Assembly (NCBI GenBank): GCA_022794035.1
Contig: JAAWDX010000005.1
Coordinates: 151,643 to 215,642 of the forward strand
Reading direction: 5' to 3'
Source: Lachnospiraceae bacterium
GTDB taxonomy: Bacteria; Bacillota; Clostridia; Lachnospirales; Bianqueaceae
Length of the DNA: 64,000 nucleotides
Below the pieces are notes generated by a model. It worked only from the letters and a program-made list of their open reading frames with translations, was not told the DNA's origin and searched no databases. A program made the translations under genes and the position numbers. Shown here piece after piece: positions 42,142-50,082 of this stretch (positions are counted from its first letter, which is position 1; the number at the start of each line of letters is the position of its first letter).

Positions 42142-42681
42142 GTGAACATTTTAGTTATGAACTGTAGTCCGGTGAAAGATGGTGCCACAGCGGAAATCGT
42201 GCGTGTTGTATCTAATTACCTAAAAGAAAAGCATGAAGTCAGAGATATTTGTATCGATGATTTTGAGGTTAATTATTGTAAGGGATGTAGAAGCTGTCAT
42301 CGCACTGCTCAATGTATCCAACATGATGAGGTAGATAAAATTATACAAAATTATGAGTGGGCCGATCAGATTATATCGGTATCACCGTCTTATTGGGCGG
42401 ATATTCCGGGGCAGTTTAAAGTGTTTATCGATCGTTGTACGCCGTGGTGTAATACACATGAGCCGCACGCAGTGATTGGCAAAGGCAAGAAGGGGTATGT
42501 GATTGCATTAAGAACAGGGTCAGGCATGCGAGAATGTACGCGCATTATTGAAAGCATTGAGCACTTCTACGGCCATATGGAAATTGAATGCTGCAGTAGC
42601 TTAGGTTTGTGCTCGATAGAGTATAAAGAGGCAGTGCAGCAAAGAAAAAATGAAATCATTGAATTTTGTAGTCAGATTTAA
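42142..42681 (+). CDS. Flavodoxin-fold FMN reductase / iron-sulfur flavoprotein-like
   Basis: A 179-residue protein of the NADPH-dependent FMN reductase family. It begins with the FMN phosphate loop ILVMNCSPVKDGATAEIV. CKGCRSCHRTAQC follows at about residue 46, a cysteine group like those of iron-sulfur flavoproteins, then VSPSYWADIPGQFKVFIDRC. GTG 42142 is five bases after GGAGGGGG; the longer frame from 42055 begins in non-coding repeats. It may be a single-electron or quinone reductase; partners unknown. The upstream context is degenerate and no operon is seen. Confidence 0.85.
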   Translation: MNILVMNCSPVKDGATAEIVRVVSNYLKEKHEVRDICIDDFEVNYCKGCRSCHRTAQCIQHDEVDKIIQNYEWADQIISVSPSYWADIPGQFKVFIDRCTPWCNTHEPHAVIGKGKKGYVIALRTGSGMRECTRIIESIEHFYGHMEIECCSSLGLCSIEYKEAVQQRKNEIIEFCSQI

Positions 42682-42830
42682 AAATAAGCTGAGCTGGATG
42701 ACTATTGTACGTGGTGATAGCAGAATCTTTAAGTAGAATGGCTATATATAAGCTCATGTGATATCAGTCGTTGAAGGGGAAAACAATGAAACCGCTGGAG
42801 ATATCCCCTAAAACTTTGACGGGTAGGCTC

Positions 42831-42859
42831 TTGACAAAAACTTGTAAAGCCATTATACT
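42831..42859 (+). promoter_or_regulatory. Promoter of the tyrS T-box transcript
   Basis: TTGACA (42831-42836), 17 bases, TATACT (42854-42859). Confidence 0.85.
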
Positions 42860-42865
42860 AACTAC

Positions 42866-43194
42866 CAACTGAATCAAGCAAAAAGGCTATGACAAGAAGG
42901 AGTAGCTGTGGTGAAGGCAAACAGAGAGCGGCCGGCTGGTGAGAGGCGCATGAATAGCCATGGTGAATACATCTTCGAGCTGCGCACCGAACAGAATCCG
43001 GTCAGCGTCCGATTGGACGACATGGAGATCAGTAGGCTGCGACGGAGAGGCAAACCGTAGAAAGCTGCTAAGGTATCGTCATTTTGGGCCGCAAGGCCGG
43101 ATGCTGTACCTGATGAGGCAGAAGGCGCGAGCTTTCTGTGAAGTAAGGTGGTAACGCGAGCAAAAGCTCGTCCTTTCATGAGGGCGGGCTTTTT
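42866..43194 (+). promoter_or_regulatory. T-box leader of tyrS (tyrosine specifier)
   Basis: About 330 bases between promoter and tyrS with the T-box AAGGTGGTAACGCG (43145-43158) and a terminator (AAGCTCGTCCT 43164-43174, AGGGCGGGCTT 43181-43191, then T). Stem I contains GGTGAA-TAC-ATC; TAC (42968-42970), followed by A, is the tyrosine specifier. Uncharged tRNA-Tyr pairs with both sites and opens tyrS transcription. The stretch from 42682 to the promoter has no other gene I can support. Confidence 0.93.
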
Positions 43195-43221
43195 ATGTTG
43201 TAAGAAAAGGAGTAAAATAGG

Positions 43222-44448
43222 ATGAAAATTTCAGAAGAGTTAAAGGCCAGAGGCCTGATTGCACAGATGACCGATGAGCAGGAGATCTGCGATCTGATCG
43301 ATGAGGGAAAGGCAGTGTTTTATATTGGCTTTGATCCTACGGCGGACAGCCTGCATGTGGGACATTTCATGGCGCTGTGCCTGATGAAGCGCCTGCAGAT
43401 GGCGGGCAATAAGCCGATTGCGCTGCTTGGCGGCGGCACTGGCATGATCGGCGATCCATCGGGACGGACCGACATGCGGAAAATGCTGACCGAGGAGGAT
43501 ATCCAGCACAATATCGACTGCTTCAAGCAGCAGATGAGCAAGTTTATTGATTTTTCCGAGGGCAAGGCCATGATGGTCAACAATGCCGACTGGCTGCTGG
43601 ATCTGAATTATGTCAAGCTGCTGCGCGAGGTAGGTGCGCATTTTTCGGTTAACCGGATGCTTACGGCGGAGTGCTACAAGCAGCGTATGGAAAAGGGTCT
43701 GAGCTTTCTGGAGTTCAATTATATGATCATGCAGAGTTATGACTTCTACATGCTGTATCAGAAATATGGTTGCAATATGCAGTTTGGCGGCGACGATCAG
43801 TGGTCCAACATGCTCGGAGGGACGGAGCTCATCCGGAGAAAGCTGGGCAAGGACGCCTACGCCATGACGATCAATCTGCTGCTGACCAGCGAAGGAAAGA
43901 AAATGGGCAAAACCGCTGGCGGCGCCGTGTGGCTCGATCCCAATAAAACAAGCCCGTTCGAGTTTTACCAGTACTGGCGCAATGTCAATGACGCCGATGT
44001 GCTCAAATGCATCCGCATGCTGACCTTCCTGCCGCTCGAAGAAATCGAAAAGATGGACAGCTGGGAGGGTAGCCAGCTAAATGAAGCCAAAAATATCCTT
44101 GCCTACGAGCTAACCAAGCTGGTGCATGGTGAGGAAGAAGCCGAAAAGGCGCGGCAGGCATCGCAGGCGCTCTTCGGCGGCGGCGCCAATCTGGAGAATA
44201 TGCCGACCACCGAAATTGCAGAAAGCGATCTGAAAGACGGTGCAATCGACATCATCACCCTGCTGCAAAAGGCAGGTCTAGCCGGCTCCCGTTCCGAAGG
44301 CCGGCGCAATATCGAGCAGGGCGGCGTCGAGGCCGGCGGTGAAAAGGTGACGGACATCGCCAAAATCTTCACAGCCGATGCACTCCGCGGCGAAGGCATC
44401 ATCATCAAGCGCGGCAAGAAGAAATTTGCCCGCGTAATTCTAAAATAA
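43222..44448 (+). CDS. tyrS: Tyrosyl-tRNA synthetase
   Basis: A 408-residue class I synthetase. The N-terminal Rossmann domain shows [16 protein letters not shown] (HIGH motif at residues 45-48), [17 protein letters not shown] and GGDDQWSNM. The KMSKS loop reads GKKMGKT, a variant common in Firmicutes TyrRS. The C-terminal 65 residues form an S4 RNA-binding domain ([21 protein letters not shown]). It charges tRNA-Tyr and is controlled by the upstream T-box. Confidence 0.98.
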   Translation: MKISEELKARGLIAQMTDEQEICDLIDEGKAVFYIGFDPTADSLHVGHFMALCLMKRLQMAGNKPIALLGGGTGMIGDPSGRTDMRKMLTEEDIQHNIDCFKQQMSKFIDFSEGKAMMVNNADWLLDLNYVKLLREVGAHFSVNRMLTAECYKQRMEKGLSFLEFNYMIMQSYDFYMLYQKYGCNMQFGGDDQWSNMLGGTELIRRKLGKDAYAMTINLLLTSEGKKMGKTAGGAVWLDPNKTSPFEFYQYWRNVNDADVLKCIRMLTFLPLEEIEKMDSWEGSQLNEAKNILAYELTKLVHGEEEAEKARQASQALFGGGANLENMPTTEIAESDLKDGAIDIITLLQKAGLAGSRSEGRRNIEQGGVEAGGEKVTDIAKIFTADALRGEGIIIKRGKKKFARVILK

Positions 44449-44457
44449 GGAGATCCC

Positions 44458-45606
44458 ATGCAGTACAGAAGACTTGGCAAAACGAACCTCATGGTCAGCG
44501 AAATCGGCTTCGGCGCCGAGTGGCTGGAGCGCCACCCATACGAAGACTGCAAGGCGCTCATCGACCACGCCGAGACCCTCGGCATCAACATCCTAGACTG
44601 CTGGATGGCAGAGCCGAACGTCCGCACCAACATCGGCAAAGCCATCGCCGGCCGGCGCGAAAAGTGGTTCATTCAGGGGCATATCGGCTCCACCTGGCAG
44701 AACGGTCAGTACGTGCGCACCCGCGAGGCGGGAAAATGTCGGCAGGCCTTTGAGGATCTGCTCACGCGATTGCAAACCGATTATATTGACCTGGGTATGA
44801 TCCATTTTGTTGATCAGGAAAGCGACTGGCAGGCGGCAACCAGCGGTCCCTATTTTGAATATGTCACTGAGCTTAAGGAAAGCGGAAAGATCCGTCACAT
44901 CGGTCTCAGTACGCATAACCCTGATATTGCTAAAAAAGCTGCTGAAAGCGGCTTTATCGAGATGATCTTATTTAGCATCAATCCGGCATTTGATATGCTG
45001 CCGCCAACCGAGCAGATCGATCAGTATTTTGCAGAGGAATATCAAGAAGAGCTGGGCGGAATTGATCCGTCACGGGCAGAGCTTTATAAGCTGTGCGAGC
45101 AAAACGATGTAGGGATCACGGTGATGAAGCCGTATGCAGGAGGCCGTTTGTTTGATGCACAGCGTTCTCCCTTCGGCATAGCGCTGACACCGGTGCAGTG
45201 CATTCATTATTGTCTCACACGCCCCGCCGTGGCGGCCGTTATGGCCGGCTATGATACGCCGGAACATATCGATGAGGCAGTAGCGTATGAGACAGCCTCC
45301 GAGGAGGAGAAGAATTATGCCTCTGCTTTGGCGGCCGCGCCGCGCCATACCTTTGGGCAGGGCGAGTGCACCTACTGCGGACATTGTAAGCCATGTCCGG
45401 TGGATATTGATATTGCCATGGTGAATAAATATTATGATCTGGCTACGATGCAGGTGGAAGTGCCGGCGGCGGTGAAGGCGCATTATCAGGCGCTGGCGCA
45501 TGGAGCGCAGGAGTGCATCGCCTGCCACAGCTGCGAGAACCGCTGTCCGTTTGGCGTGAAGATTGCGGAGCGTATGAAAATGGCTGCGCAGCTGTTTGCG
45601 GATTAA
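44458..45606 (+). CDS. Aldo/keto reductase with C-terminal 4Fe-4S domain
   Basis: A 382-residue protein. Residues 1-280 are an aldo/keto reductase TIM barrel (QYRRLGKTNLMVSEIGFGAEW, YIDLGMIHFVDQE, IRHIGLSTHNPDIAKKA, GITVMKPYAGG). The C-terminus carries two cysteine groups, CTYCGHCKPC and CIACHSCENRC with a trailing CP, for two 4Fe-4S clusters. This combination is frequent in Clostridia, and electrons may come through ferredoxin-like clusters in place of NADPH. It starts nine bases after tyrS with AAGGAG, so it is partly under the tyrosine T-box. Confidence 0.9.
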   Translation: MQYRRLGKTNLMVSEIGFGAEWLERHPYEDCKALIDHAETLGINILDCWMAEPNVRTNIGKAIAGRREKWFIQGHIGSTWQNGQYVRTREAGKCRQAFEDLLTRLQTDYIDLGMIHFVDQESDWQAATSGPYFEYVTELKESGKIRHIGLSTHNPDIAKKAAESGFIEMILFSINPAFDMLPPTEQIDQYFAEEYQEELGGIDPSRAELYKLCEQNDVGITVMKPYAGGRLFDAQRSPFGIALTPVQCIHYCLTRPAVAAVMAGYDTPEHIDEAVAYETASEEEKNYASALAAAPRHTFGQGECTYCGHCKPCPVDIDIAMVNKYYDLATMQVEVPAAVKAHYQALAHGAQECIACHSCENRCPFGVKIAERMKMAAQLFAD

Positions 45607-45609
45607 GCC

Positions 45610-45638
45610 TTGCATCCACGTGGAAAATCTGATATACT
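45610..45638 (+). promoter_or_regulatory. Promoter ahead of the MFS operon
   Basis: TTGCAT (45610-45615), 17 bases, TATACT (45633-45638). Confidence 0.55.
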
Positions 45639-45662
45639 CAGTTAAAAAAAGGAGGGCGCAGA

Positions 45663-45774
45663 ATGAAGCGGATAGAGCAGAACATTTCGTATATGGCTGC
45701 TTGTTGCAGTAGCAGTGCATCTAAAACATGCAAAACTGATCATTTACGGGATTACTGCGCTCTTTTTTAGGTAA
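45663..45774 (+). pseudogene. Possible frameshifted small membrane-peptide gene
   Basis: ATG 45663 has a strong AAAGGAGGGCGCAG site. The open frame is 35 codons and ends in a polar, cysteine-rich sequence that looks unnatural. One base shifted, from about 45690, the text becomes WLLVAVAVHLKHAKLIIYG followed by ITALFFR and TAA (45772-45774), a clear membrane helix. The simplest reading is a single small membrane protein with a frameshift; a real 35-residue peptide is the alternative. Confidence 0.4.
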
Positions 45775-45868
45775 ATAACTTAAAATCGCGGTGATTCCTT
45801 GGCAGTTTGATCTAACCGATCAGGCTGCTTTTTTGTATCCAAATTTACAAAAAGGAAGGAATTACGAA

Positions 45869-47053
45869 ATGAATGATCAGCTAAAAAGAAGGCTAAAAAG
45901 AAATATCAAGCTGGACTATGTGAGTACATTTGTTGTCAATCTCAATATGCAGGGTGCAATTTGGGTGCTGTATTTGATCTATTGCGGGATGAGTCTGGCA
46001 CAGGTGGGCGTTTTGGAGGGGATTTACCACGCCACCAGCATTTTATGTGAAATTCCGTCGGGGGCGGCCGCCGATCTGCTGGGCAGGAAACACAGTATGA
46101 TCATAAGCAGGATCTGCATCCTGATTTCCTGCCTGATCATGCTGTTTTTTAAAAGCTTTTGGCTATTTGCGCTCAGCTTTGTGATCCAGGCAATCGGCAA
46201 TAATTTTAATTCTGGTTCGGAGGAAGCGCTGGTATACGACAGCATGAAATATGTTGGCGAGGAAGAGAAATACCGACATGTTTACGGCAGACTCAACTTT
46301 ATTATCGAAATCGCCGGAGCCCTTTCAACGGTCATGGGCGGCGTGCTTACGGAGTATTCCTATGTATGGAGCTATGCAGCCTGCACCGGGATTGCCGCCG
46401 CCGCGCTGCTCCCCGTGCTGTTTATGGAGGAGGTGCCCCGCGTACAAGAGGCAGCCCATACGGCGTCAGAATCGGTTTGTCAGCTGGTGCGTCAGCATTT
46501 TGTTACCAGCTGGCATATTTTAAAATCGGATATCCGCATCTTTAAGATTATTTTATACTATTCAGTCATCGATGCGGCGTATATGGTATTCTCTTTTTAC
46601 GGACAGCAGTACTACGCTGAGTTCGGATACAATAAAATTGAGATCAGTATCATCTTTTTAGCGGCAAGCGGCGCTGCCTGTCTAGGAGCTGTGCTGAGCG
46701 AAAGGCTTTATGAAAAGCTGCGAGGACGGCTTACAACACTAGCCTCCATTCTGATCGGCGCCGCCCTAGTCAGCTACCGTCTGGAAAATACCGTCCTATC
46801 CATCCTATTCTTCATGGTTGCCAGCTTTTTCAATACCACGCTCTATCCCGTACAGTCCGAGGCGCTTAACCGGTTGATCCCCTCCGAGCAGAGGGCCACG
46901 CTCATCTCGGTGGACAGCATGTTTTTTTCAATTGCCATGATCGTCATTTTCCCGCTGGCGGGCCTGCTGGCTGACGGGGCAGGGCTGAGCAGCATATTTT
47001 TAGGAATCGGAGTTTTATTATGGATCTTTGTCAGCGTTTGGAGGAAGCGATGA
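45869..47053 (+). CDS. MFS-family transporter
   Basis: A 394-residue membrane protein with about twelve helices. MFS features are GVLEGIYHATSILCEIPSGAAADLLGRKHSMI (the A-motif between helices 2 and 3, DLLGRK) and the matching second-half segment. AFxIQAIGNNFNSGSEEALVYDS is typical of the subgroup of drug and small-molecule exporters in Clostridia. Start ATG 45869 has AAAAGGAAGGAAT. The next gene starts at 47050, so the two overlap by ATGA and are coupled. The substrate is unknown. Confidence 0.88.
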   Translation: MNDQLKRRLKRNIKLDYVSTFVVNLNMQGAIWVLYLIYCGMSLAQVGVLEGIYHATSILCEIPSGAAADLLGRKHSMIISRICILISCLIMLFFKSFWLFALSFVIQAIGNNFNSGSEEALVYDSMKYVGEEEKYRHVYGRLNFIIEIAGALSTVMGGVLTEYSYVWSYAACTGIAAAALLPVLFMEEVPRVQEAAHTASESVCQLVRQHFVTSWHILKSDIRIFKIILYYSVIDAAYMVFSFYGQQYYAEFGYNKIEISIIFLAASGAACLGAVLSERLYEKLRGRLTTLASILIGAALVSYRLENTVLSILFFMVASFFNTTLYPVQSEALNRLIPSEQRATLISVDSMFFSIAMIVIFPLAGLLADGAGLSSIFLGIGVLLWIFVSVWRKR

Positions 47054-48678
47054 AAAAACAGGTGTTTATCCTTATTCTTTGTTTGTTAATTCTTTGCACA
47101 GGGTGCAAAACCGCTGTAGAAAATGCGGCAGGATCCAAGGCTGATCTGCATTTAGAAGAAGGAGACGGATTGACGGTATACGTCACAGGAGTATCGAGCA
47201 CCCTGCTGACGGAGAAGGAAGAACTAACCATCTATCCGTCAAAATATACGGTTGGCCCTCAAATAGCAGGCGGCGAGATGAACAGTGGAAGCGGAAATAT
47301 ATTTGTGCAGGCGCTGGAGGAATATAGCGAAAAAACAGGTATTAAAATAGAAATTCATTTTTTAGAAGAGACCGGAGAAGAAGGAGGGGATCCGCTCCAA
47401 TTTTTATATGATCAGAATCGGCCCCTGCCTGATCTTCTGATTGCCAGTAAGCATACGGGCTACGATTATGAGCGACTGGCAAGGCAGGGGTTGCTGCTAG
47501 ATTTTACAGAATATGCAGAGCGAGAAGGCCTTCTACAGGAGGATGACTACTATACTCAGATTTTAGAAGGCGGCCAGATCGCCGGAAAGCAGTATACGCT
47601 GCCATTTTTATTTAATCTAAATGCGCTGCTTACTTCGGATGCCTATCTAAGCGAAATGCAGATGCCGCGCCCAGATCAGTCCAGTTCATATGAAGAGATA
47701 CTGTATCTTTTAGAAAATAGCTGCCATCAGACGCAGTCCTCGAATACAAAGGAAGCGATATGGGATGCCAGTATGCGTCCGGCTGGTAAATATCTGCCCA
47801 ATATTCTAACAGCCGCCGGATACCCGTGTTACTGGAGCGTAGATCAGGAGCTGCTGCTGCAGGAATCAGCGATAACCAAAATTTTCTCGTTAATGGAACA
47901 GTATAATCAGCAGGAATTTGTCAATATTTTAAATTGGCAGCAGCAATCCTATTGGCAAAATGTAAACGGCCACAATAAAAGCACGGCGATTGCTGGCATG
48001 GAAGCCTCTGCTTATGAGGAGATTGGCATCTTCTTATCAGGCGGACGGTGTGGCAGTCTAAATTTTTATAGTAGCCTTTTAACGGATGCCGCATATTTCC
48101 ACACAGCGTATCAAAAGGCAGGAGAAGAGCTTGTCCTTTGTGGGATTCCGAGCCTGCAAGGGGTGAATACCTATTCAGCCAATATTACGGGTTTTGCCGT
48201 TGGCTTTGCTTCCACCCAATATCCGGAAGTGTGCTACGACATAGCGCGGTATTTGGCTGACTATGCATACCCGCCGTTTTATGGGTTTTCCGTCAATCGG
48301 CGGCTGACAGAGAAACAGCTACAGGAGGCGCAGCATACGTCCTTTATTTTATATCCTAACGATATATGGAGCCGCGTTATGACTGGAGGTCTCAAGCAGA
48401 GTGAAATAGAAAGCTACCAAATCAAGACAATGCCGCTTGAGCCGGAAACCATAGCCTGCATAGAAAATATGCTGGATCACATAGCAGGGGCGGGGCTCCC
48501 ATGGGGTGTACTGGAAAGAGAAATCTATGCAGCCGCGCTGGGCAAGCTGGGAGACGCAGCGCTCACACCCAAGCAGGCTAGCGCATGGGTGATCGAAAAG
48601 CTTGCAGAATATCAGCGTATTCAAAGCGATCTTAAGCCATTCTACGATGAAGCGTATACCCTCTCATTTGCAGAATAA
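47050..48678 (+). CDS. Extracellular solute-binding lipoprotein
   Basis: A 542-residue lipoprotein. Residues 1-20 are a lipoprotein signal (KKQVFILILCLLILCTGC), with the lipobox cysteine at 19; cysteine replaces leucine at -3, so the motif is slightly unusual. The body reads as a family 1 solute-binding protein: FVQALEEYSEKTGIKIEIHF, LPDLLIASKHTGYDYERLARQGLLLDFTEY, and FAVGFASTQYPEVCYDIARYL near the end. No ABC permease or ATPase is nearby. It is translated together with the MFS gene, an odd pairing. The ligand is unknown; a sugar is usual for the family. Confidence 0.82.
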   Translation: MKKQVFILILCLLILCTGCKTAVENAAGSKADLHLEEGDGLTVYVTGVSSTLLTEKEELTIYPSKYTVGPQIAGGEMNSGSGNIFVQALEEYSEKTGIKIEIHFLEETGEEGGDPLQFLYDQNRPLPDLLIASKHTGYDYERLARQGLLLDFTEYAEREGLLQEDDYYTQILEGGQIAGKQYTLPFLFNLNALLTSDAYLSEMQMPRPDQSSSYEEILYLLENSCHQTQSSNTKEAIWDASMRPAGKYLPNILTAAGYPCYWSVDQELLLQESAITKIFSLMEQYNQQEFVNILNWQQQSYWQNVNGHNKSTAIAGMEASAYEEIGIFLSGGRCGSLNFYSSLLTDAAYFHTAYQKAGEELVLCGIPSLQGVNTYSANITGFAVGFASTQYPEVCYDIARYLADYAYPPFYGFSVNRRLTEKQLQEAQHTSFILYPNDIWSRVMTGGLKQSEIESYQIKTMPLEPETIACIENMLDHIAGAGLPWGVLEREIYAAALGKLGDAALTPKQASAWVIEKLAEYQRIQSDLKPFYDEAYTLSFAE

Positions 48679-48682
48679 ACGG

Positions 48683-48711
48683 TTGACAACCGGCGCTTAA
48701 AATGCTATACT
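48683..48711 (+). promoter_or_regulatory. Promoter of the pheST T-box transcript
   Basis: TTGACA (48683-48688), 17 bases, TATACT (48706-48711). Confidence 0.88.
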
Positions 48712-48729
48712 AGCTGGCGTATAAATCAG

Positions 48730-49005
48730 CAATGAGCATAGCTAAGTAGCCGCTGCAAAGCGCCTCAGAGAGCCGGGGTCTTGGGCTGAAAGCCCTGGCG
48801 GAAAGATGCAGACAGGTGAATTTCACTATGGGAGCTGCCGCCCAGCGCGCACGGCGCAAAGCGGCTGTAGTCTACCGCATTAAGGGGAGCAGAAGAGAGC
48901 CTGATCAGCACCGGATTTTCAAGTGATAACCGGGGCGGATGAGCTCTGAATTTTGGTGGTACCACGGAGATAACCCGTCCAATGCAGATTGGACGGGATT
49001 TTTTA
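48730..49005 (+). promoter_or_regulatory. T-box leader of pheST (phenylalanine specifier)
   Basis: The leader carries the T-box TTTGGTGGTACCACGG (48952-48967) and a terminator CCCGTCCAAT/ATTGGACGGG (48974-48983 and 48988-48997) followed by T. Stem I has GGTGAATTTCAC; TTC (48822-48824), followed by A, is the phenylalanine specifier, in the same context as TAC in the tyrS leader. Uncharged tRNA-Phe opens transcription. Confidence 0.94.
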
Positions 49006-49029
49006 TTATGTAAAGGAGCGCTGAAAAGA

Positions 49030-50058
49030 GTGAAAACAAAGATTGAGCAGTTAAAAGAAAAATTTCAGCAGGATATGACAGCGGTCAAAAGCGCAGAAGC
49101 GCTGGAGAGCATGCGTGTAGCTTATCTGGGCAAGAAAGGCAGCATTACTGAGCTGCTAAAGGGGCTGAAAGACCTGCAGGGAGAAGAGAAAAAGGAGATT
49201 GGCAAGTACATCAACCAGCTTAAGGGCGAAGTAGCGGATAAGATCAACCAAAGAGCTGGGCAACTGGAGAAGGAGCTGGAGCAGGCCAAGTTAAAGGCGG
49301 ATAAAAGATATGATATTTCGCTGCCCTGCCAGCAAAAGCTGGGAACGCTGCATCCGATTACCATCGTGCAGCGGGAGCTGGAGGAGATTTTCAGCAGCAT
49401 GGGCTTTGCCGTGGAGGATTTCAGCGAGGTTGTAACGGAGTATAACAATTTTGAGGCAGTCAACATTCCCAAGCATCATCCGGCGCGGGATATGCAGGAT
49501 ACTTACTATCTGGACAACGGACAGGTGCTTAAGACGCACACCTCAGCGGCGCAGAATGCCATATTAAGAAAATATGGCGCGCCCTGTAAGGCGATCTTCC
49601 CGGGAAGGTGCTTCCGCAACGAGGCGTTGGATGCCAGCCATGAGACTACCTTCTTCCAGATGGAGGGCATGATGGTGGACAAAAATATTTCTATTTCCAA
49701 TCTGATTTACTTTATGAAGACCATGCTTTCTGAGGTGTTTAAAAAAGAAATTACCGTGCGGCTGCGTCCGGGCTTTTTCCCCTTTGTGGAGCCGGGCTTT
49801 GAGCTTGACATTCAGTGTCCGTTCTGCGGCGGCAAGGGCTGCTCCACCTGTAAGCACGGCGGCTGGATCGAGCTGTGTCCCTGCGGCATGATTCACCCCA
49901 ATGTACTGCAGATGGGCGGTATTGATCCTGAGGAGTATACTGGCTTTGCATTTGGTCTGGGGTTGACGCGCCTGGCTATGATGAAGTTTGATATTCACGA
50001 CATTCGTGTGCTTAACAGCGGCAATTTAAAGGCGCTGGATCAGTTTGTGACCATGTAA
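49030..50058 (+). CDS. pheS: Phenylalanyl-tRNA synthetase alpha subunit
   Basis: A 342-residue class II synthetase subunit. An N-terminal coiled coil (1-90) is followed by the catalytic domain: LKTHTSAAQ (motif of THTS-x-x-Q), GRCFRNEALDASHETTFFQMEG (motif 2) and GLGLTRLAMMKF (motif 3). A cysteine-rich insert CPFCGGKGCSTC is seen near 259. The start is GTG 49030 after AAAGGAG; the longer frame would begin in the terminator. Works with PheT as an (alpha-beta)2 tetramer. Confidence 0.97.
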   Translation: MKTKIEQLKEKFQQDMTAVKSAEALESMRVAYLGKKGSITELLKGLKDLQGEEKKEIGKYINQLKGEVADKINQRAGQLEKELEQAKLKADKRYDISLPCQQKLGTLHPITIVQRELEEIFSSMGFAVEDFSEVVTEYNNFEAVNIPKHHPARDMQDTYYLDNGQVLKTHTSAAQNAILRKYGAPCKAIFPGRCFRNEALDASHETTFFQMEGMMVDKNISISNLIYFMKTMLSEVFKKEITVRLRPGFFPFVEPGFELDIQCPFCGGKGCSTCKHGGWIELCPCGMIHPNVLQMGGIDPEEYTGFAFGLGLTRLAMMKFDIHDIRVLNSGNLKALDQFVTM

Positions 50059-50082
50059 AGAGAAGAGGAGGATACAACGCAT

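Noticed and set aside
42786..42872. Small plus-strand frame of 28 codons before the tyrS T-box
   Set aside because: It overlaps the T-box promoter and shows no conserved character.
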